Positions 60,752 through 64,000 of a DNA stretch of 64,000 nucleotides are shown one piece after another. This DNA comes from an uncultured Collinsella sp. Lineage in GTDB: Bacteria > Actinomycetota > Coriobacteriia > Coriobacteriales > Coriobacteriaceae. The stretch covers positions 1 through 64,000 of the forward strand of contig UQLF01000004.1 of NCBI GenBank assembly GCA_900541875.1, given 5' to 3'. How positions within the stretch are numbered: the stretch's first letter is position 1; every line of letters begins with the position of its first letter. The translations under genes and the position numbers were made by a program. The notes beneath the pieces are model-generated. The model searched no databases. It had not been told where the DNA came from and saw only the letters and a list, made by a program, of their open reading frames with translations.

Positions 60752-60774
60752 GTGCAAAATTGAGAGTATTCAGC
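60752..60774 (+). repeat. 23-nt motif, facing pair 2, left
   Basis: GTGCAAAATTGAGAGTATTC then AGC. Partner at 60900-60922. See 32507. Confidence 0.6.
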
Positions 60775-60810
60775 AAGGTAAAGGTCTTTATCAGTTAACC
60801 GAAGCATGGA

Positions 60811-60860
60811 ACAGCCCCCGTTTTGGCTCTGACGACGCTAAAACGGGGGCTGTTTTTTGC
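60811..60860 (+). terminator. Terminator within the second 23-nt pair
   Basis: ACAGCCCCCGTTTT / AAAACGGGGGCTGT stem followed by TTTTTGC. Confidence 0.75.
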
Positions 60861-60899
60861 TTTTTCGTCTCTGAGAGGCATCCGGAACGGTGGAATTTG

Positions 60900-60922
60900 C
60901 AGAATACTCGCGATTTTGCACA
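60900..60922 (-). repeat. 23-nt motif, facing pair 2, right
   Basis: On the minus strand GTGCAAAATCGCGAGTATTC then TGC; 18 of the 23 bases agree with the 32507 copy. Confidence 0.6.
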
Positions 60923-60954
60923 TCGCTACAGGGGGGTACCTTTGCTTTGGCGGT

Positions 60955-63102
60955 TTACTTGCCCTGTACCATGGTGAGCGAGATCTTTTTGCGGTCGCGA
61001 TCGACCTTTTCCACCCACACCTTGACCGTGTCACCGACGCGCACCACGTCGCTCGGGTGCTTGACAAAGCGGTTGGCCAGTTTGGAGATGTGCACGAGGC
61101 CGTCCTGGTGCACGCCCACGTCGACGAAGGCACCAAAGTCCACAACGTTGCGCACCGTGCCCTTGAGCTCCATGCCGGGCTCCAGGTCGTCGATGGAAAG
61201 CGCTGAGCGGCTAAAGACCACCTCGGGCGCGTCGTCGCGCGGGTCGCGACCGGGCTTCTTGAGCTCGTTGACAATGTCGATGAGCGTGAGGGTGCCGCAG
61301 TCCAGGTCGCTTGCCAGCGCCGAGATGCTGCCTAGGCGGCGCTCGATGTCGGGCACGCCGCCGCGGCTGAGCTCGCTTGATTTAACGCCGGCGCGCTCCA
61401 GGACGGCCGCGGCCACCTCGTAGCTCTCGGGGTGGACGCTTGTCGCGTCGAGCGGGTTCTTGCCGCCGCTGATGCGCAGGAAACCCGCGGCGTTGAGGTA
61501 TGCCTTGGGTCCCAGCTTGGGGACCTTCTTGAGCTGGCGGCGATCGGTAAAGGCGCCGTTTTCCTCGCGGTAGGCCACGATGTTTTTGGCCACGCTCGGC
61601 GTGATGCCCGATACATATCCCAGCAGGCTCGCGCTTGCGGTGTTGACGTCGACGCCCACGCGGTTGACGACGTCCTCCACCACATGGCCCAACGTGCGCG
61701 AAAGCTCGGCCTGGTCAAGGTCGTGCTGGTACTGGCCAACGCCGATGGACTGGGGCGGGATCTTGACGAGCTCTGCCAGCGGGTCTTGCAGGCGGCGGCC
61801 CAGGCTCATGGCGCCACGCACGGTGACGTCCAAGTCGGGATACTCCTGGCTGGCGAGTTCGGAAGCCGAGTACACCGACGCGCCGGCTTCGTTAACGATG
61901 GTGTAGCGAAGGCTGGGCGCCTGCTCGGCAATGAACTCCGAGACGACTTCCTCGGTCTCGCGGCTGGCGGTGCCGTTGCCGATGACGATGGTGTTGACGC
62001 CGTCCTTCTTGACGAGGCGGGCGAGCTCGCGCTTGGTGCCGGCGACGTCGTGGCGCGGCTTGGTGGGGTAGACCACGCCGTGGTCGAGCAGCTTGCCGGT
62101 CTCGTCCATGACGGCGACCTTGCAGCCGGTGCGGTAGCCCGGATCGAGCGCGAGCACGCGGGCGCCGCGCACGGGGCGCGCCGAGAGCAAACCCTCGAGA
62201 TTCTTGGCAAAGACGTTGATGGCCTCGGTCTGGGCGCGAACGGTGAGCTTGGCGCGGGCCTCGCGCTCCAGCGAGGGGGCCATGAGGCGCTTGTAACCGT
62301 CGGCGATGGCGGCGTCAAAGACGGGCGCGAAGACGCCCTGGCGTCGGGGCCAACGGCTGCCGAGGCATGCCGTGGCGGCAGCGCCGTCGACGTTCACGCG
62401 CACGCGGAGCTTGCCCTCGCGCTCACCGCGGTCGATAGCCAACACACGGTGGTTGGGTATACGGCGCAGCGGCTCGTCAAAGTTGTAGTAGGGCTCGTAG
62501 GGAGTCTTCTCCGTGGGATCGGTAGCCTCGACAATGATATCGGCGGTGTTTTGCGTAAAGGCGCGCAGGTCGGCGACGTTCTCGGGGTCTTCGGCCACCG
62601 TCTCGGCAACGATGTCGGCGGCGCCGGCAAGTGCCTTCTCGGGTGTGTCGAAGCCGGCCTCCTCGTTGACGTATGCCGCGGCGGTGTCGAGCGCGCTGCC
62701 CTTGGCCGAGGCCTGCATGATGATCATGTTGGCAAGCGGCTCCAGGCCTGCCTCGCGGGCCTTCTGTGCGCGGGTCATGCGCTTTTTGCGGTAGGGCTTG
62801 TAGAGGTCCTCAACACGTTGGATCTGCGTGGCTTCGCGAATCTGCTGCTCAAGCTCTGGCGTAAGTTTGCCCTGGGCGTCGATGAGCAGAATGACGTCCT
62901 CTTTGCGCTGCTCAAGATTGCGCAGGTAAGACAGGCGCTCGTCGAGTGCGCGCAGGGCGACGTCGTCCATGCCGCCCGTTGCTTCCTTGCGGTAGCGCGA
63001 GATAAAGGGGATGGTGTTGCCCTCGTCGATGAGCTTGACGGCCGCCTCGATGTTGGCGGCCTTAAGGTTGAGCTCGCGGGCAAGCTGGGCGATAAGATCC
63101 AT
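60955..63102 (-). CDS. tex: Tex-family S1 RNA-binding transcription accessory protein
   Basis: A 715-aa protein of the Tex family. In order: N-terminal helical Tex region (GNTIPFISRYRKEATGGMDD; VEDLYKPYRKKRMTRAQKA), YqgF/RuvC-like domain (VLALDPGYRTGCKVAVMD), helix-hairpin-helix (TASASLLGYVSGITPSVAKNIVAYREENG split) and a C-terminal S1 domain (LKGTVRNVVDFGAFVDVGVHQDGLVHISKLA split). Tex acts in transcription/RNA metabolism with RNA polymerase and nucleic acids. The ATG at 63102 has AAGGAG upstream; the frame is open further but unsupported. Confidence 0.95.
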   Translation of the reverse strand: MDLIAQLARELNLKAANIEAAVKLIDEGNTIPFISRYRKEATGGMDDVALRALDERLSYLRNLEQRKEDVILLIDAQGKLTPELEQQIREATQIQRVEDLYKPYRKKRMTRAQKAREAGLEPLANMIIMQASAKGSALDTAAAYVNEEAGFDTPEKALAGAADIVAETVAEDPENVADLRAFTQNTADIIVEATDPTEKTPYEPYYNFDEPLRRIPNHRVLAIDRGEREGKLRVRVNVDGAAATACLGSRWPRRQGVFAPVFDAAIADGYKRLMAPSLEREARAKLTVRAQTEAINVFAKNLEGLLSARPVRGARVLALDPGYRTGCKVAVMDETGKLLDHGVVYPTKPRHDVAGTKRELARLVKKDGVNTIVIGNGTASRETEEVVSEFIAEQAPSLRYTIVNEAGASVYSASELASQEYPDLDVTVRGAMSLGRRLQDPLAELVKIPPQSIGVGQYQHDLDQAELSRTLGHVVEDVVNRVGVDVNTASASLLGYVSGITPSVAKNIVAYREENGAFTDRRQLKKVPKLGPKAYLNAAGFLRISGGKNPLDATSVHPESYEVAAAVLERAGVKSSELSRGGVPDIERRLGSISALASDLDCGTLTLIDIVNELKKPGRDPRDDAPEVVFSRSALSIDDLEPGMELKGTVRNVVDFGAFVDVGVHQDGLVHISKLANRFVKHPSDVVRVGDTVKVWVEKVDRDRKKISLTMVQGK

Positions 63103-63184
63103 GGGACTCCTTGCGTTTAAGGTGCGTTTGCAGCACAGGGCTACCAAGGATACCACCCGTCCCAAAAGACTGTTTTGGAGCCGC

Positions 63185-63344
63185 GCCACGAAAACGACCC
63201 GTCTACTACGTTTGAACCGCATGGGTCGACCGTACCTGGGTTTTCCGAAAATCGACAAGCCGGTTACCTGCGGTTTTTATTTCGCGAAATTCGGCATGGT
63301 TGAGGGTGGTCGGTTAAACGTAGTAGATAGGCCCATTTCGTGGC
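63185..63344. repeat. 160-bp palindromic-ended element, copy 2
   Basis: Ends GCCACGAAA / TTTCGTGGC with terminal arms CTACTACGTTTGAACC and GGTTAAACGTAGTAGATAGG. Gap-free match to the reverse complement of 36222-36381; by hand about three quarters of positions agree. It lies between tex and the oxidoreductase gene. Confidence 0.8.
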
Positions 63345-63404
63345 GAACGAACCAAGCTGAGGCACAAAATAGCCCCCGTCCCAGAAAAATCATTACCAAT
63401 GTAG

Positions 63405-63441
63405 TCAAAAAGCCCCACGGGCAGGAGGCTGCTCGTGGGGC
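63405..63441 (-). terminator. Rho-independent terminator of the oxidoreductase gene
   Basis: On the minus strand GCCCCACGAGCAG / CTGCCCGTGGGGC followed by TTTTTG. Confidence 0.75.
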
Positions 63442-63513
63442 AAAGAAGAGGGGCTTGTTGGCGGCGGGCCAAGGCGCTCGGCGGGGACTTTGCTGCGGCC
63501 CGCTCTTAAGGCA

Positions 63514-64000
63514 TTACAGCTCGACGAGCTGGCCGGTCTCGGCGGCCTCCTTGATGGCGTTAAGCAGCGTGAGCGTCTTGACGTTATCGGCGGGGGTCAC
63601 GACGGGTTCGACCTCGCGGCGGACAACCTTCACAAAGTGCTTGAGCTGCATCTTGTGCGGCAGCGCCGGGTCCACGGCCGGAATCTCCATCTGCAGCGGC
63701 TTGTGCCAGTTAGAGGCGCCGTCGTAGGAGAACTGGTGCAGGCGGGGCAGCGAAAGGGCGCCCTTAGTGCCGCCGATAAAGTAGGCGTCGGCGTCGAAGG
63801 GGCGGTACTGCGGATCCTCGCGAGCGGTGGCCTCCCAGTTCCAGGGGCTGGCGGTGGCGTCGGAGATGGTCATGCTCGCAAGCGCGCCATCGGCAAAACG
63901 GACGTTGACCACGGCGGAGTCCTCGGTCTCAAAACCGCGGGCGGCGCTGGACTGCATGCCCTGGACGGCAACGGGCTCGCCCAACAGATAGCGGAGCAGG
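63514..64000 (-). CDS. Gfo/Idh/MocA-family oxidoreductase, C-terminal part (cut by window end)
   Basis: The last ~160 residues of an NAD(P)-dependent sugar dehydrogenase-like protein. Visible are the beta-sheet domain (DSAVVNVRFADGALASMTIS), an unusual insertion mentioning NWEATAREDPQYRPFDADAYFIGGTKGAL, and the C-terminal helix region HFVKVVRREVEPVVTPADNVKTLTLLNAI with the family-typical P-x-x-x-G/D-x-x-x-T-L pattern. The frame is open through base 64000; the Rossmann domain is outside the window. Confidence 0.8.
   Translation of the reverse strand, partial: LLRYLLGEPVAVQGMQSSAARGFETEDSAVVNVRFADGALASMTISDATASPWNWEATAREDPQYRPFDADAYFIGGTKGALSLPRLHQFSYDGASNWHKPLQMEIPAVDPALPHKMQLKHFVKVVRREVEPVVTPADNVKTLTLLNAIKEAAETGQLVEL

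Overview
The window looks like a chromosome segment from a high-GC gut actinobacterium of class Coriobacteriia, most likely Collinsella (inference). Pointers are the uniform GC-rich codon use, two surface proteins with an LANTG sortase signal, an FusA2-type EF-G paralogue, a fructose-family PTS beside a split transketolase, and the tRNA-Ser / tadA / SRP RNA neighbourhood. I see no prophage, insertion sequence, rRNA operon or CRISPR array. About 47 protein genes, one tRNA and the 4.5S (SRP) RNA are supported.

Layout. 0.2-2.6 kb: amino-acid ABC importer (lipoprotein, permease, ATPase). 3-7.3 kb: EF-G-like GTPase, a secreted nuclease and a LacI regulator. 7.7-13.8 kb: a carbohydrate operon with fructose-type PTS IIBC, a GatZ/KbaZ-family enzyme, a fructose-6-phosphate-aldolase-type transaldolase, a two-gene transketolase and PTS IIA, divergent from the LacI gene. 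14.5-24.5 kb: larE, a HAD phosphatase, a second LacI regulator, glmS, a GntR regulator facing a YeiH-type transporter, a regulator with a degenerate AAA+ domain, a small membrane protein and a nitroreductase. 24.7-32.3 kb: a small conserved protein, a MarR-controlled heterodimeric ABC exporter, cysE, a DedA protein and ilvE. 32.8-36.6 kb: lemA, a TetR regulator, tRNA-Ser(TGA), a TadA-glycerate kinase fusion and the SRP RNA. 37-42.6 kb: a coiled-coil surface protein, a second heterodimeric ABC exporter and a flavodoxin. 42.6-50.2 kb: a 1362-aa wall-anchored protein in a highly structured repeat setting, then an LTA-synthase-family enzyme. 50.3-56.1 kb: nitroreductase, kup and a KdpD/KdpE-like pair. 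56.2-64 kb: an rlmKL-type methyltransferase, a HAD hydrolase, a second transaldolase, tex and the C-terminal part of a Gfo/Idh/MocA oxidoreductase that runs off the window.

The most unusual content is between the genes. There are at least eight families of short structured repeats: a 146-bp element placed 1-5 nt after stop codons with co-varying stems (three copies); a 160-bp palindromic-ended element (two copies, gap-free alignment); a 127/128-bp hairpin with an identical core and covarying 29-bp arms (two copies bracketing the large surface-protein gene); eight tandem 62-bp units upstream of that gene; small palindromes with CTGTCCC in the loop (eight copies); 19-bp inverted repeats built on TTGCGGTG (two); nine TCTCTCTAAA decamers in a 3'-3' intergenic region; and 23-nt motifs in two facing pairs. 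Where orientation can be told, the larger elements lie 3' of a gene in that gene's sense direction. This suggests a lineage-specific repertoire of 3'-end or intercistronic RNA structures (inference).

How the genes work together: the 7.7-13.8 kb operon can import and phosphorylate a ketose or related sugar and pass it to the non-oxidative pentose phosphate reactions. The absence of a GatY/KbaY partner and known activities in the GatZ family make a 4-epimerase step (tagatose-6-P to fructose-6-P) a plausible reading. The two ABC exporter pairs each combine one degenerate and one canonical ATP site. kup next to a KdpDE-like pair suggests potassium control.
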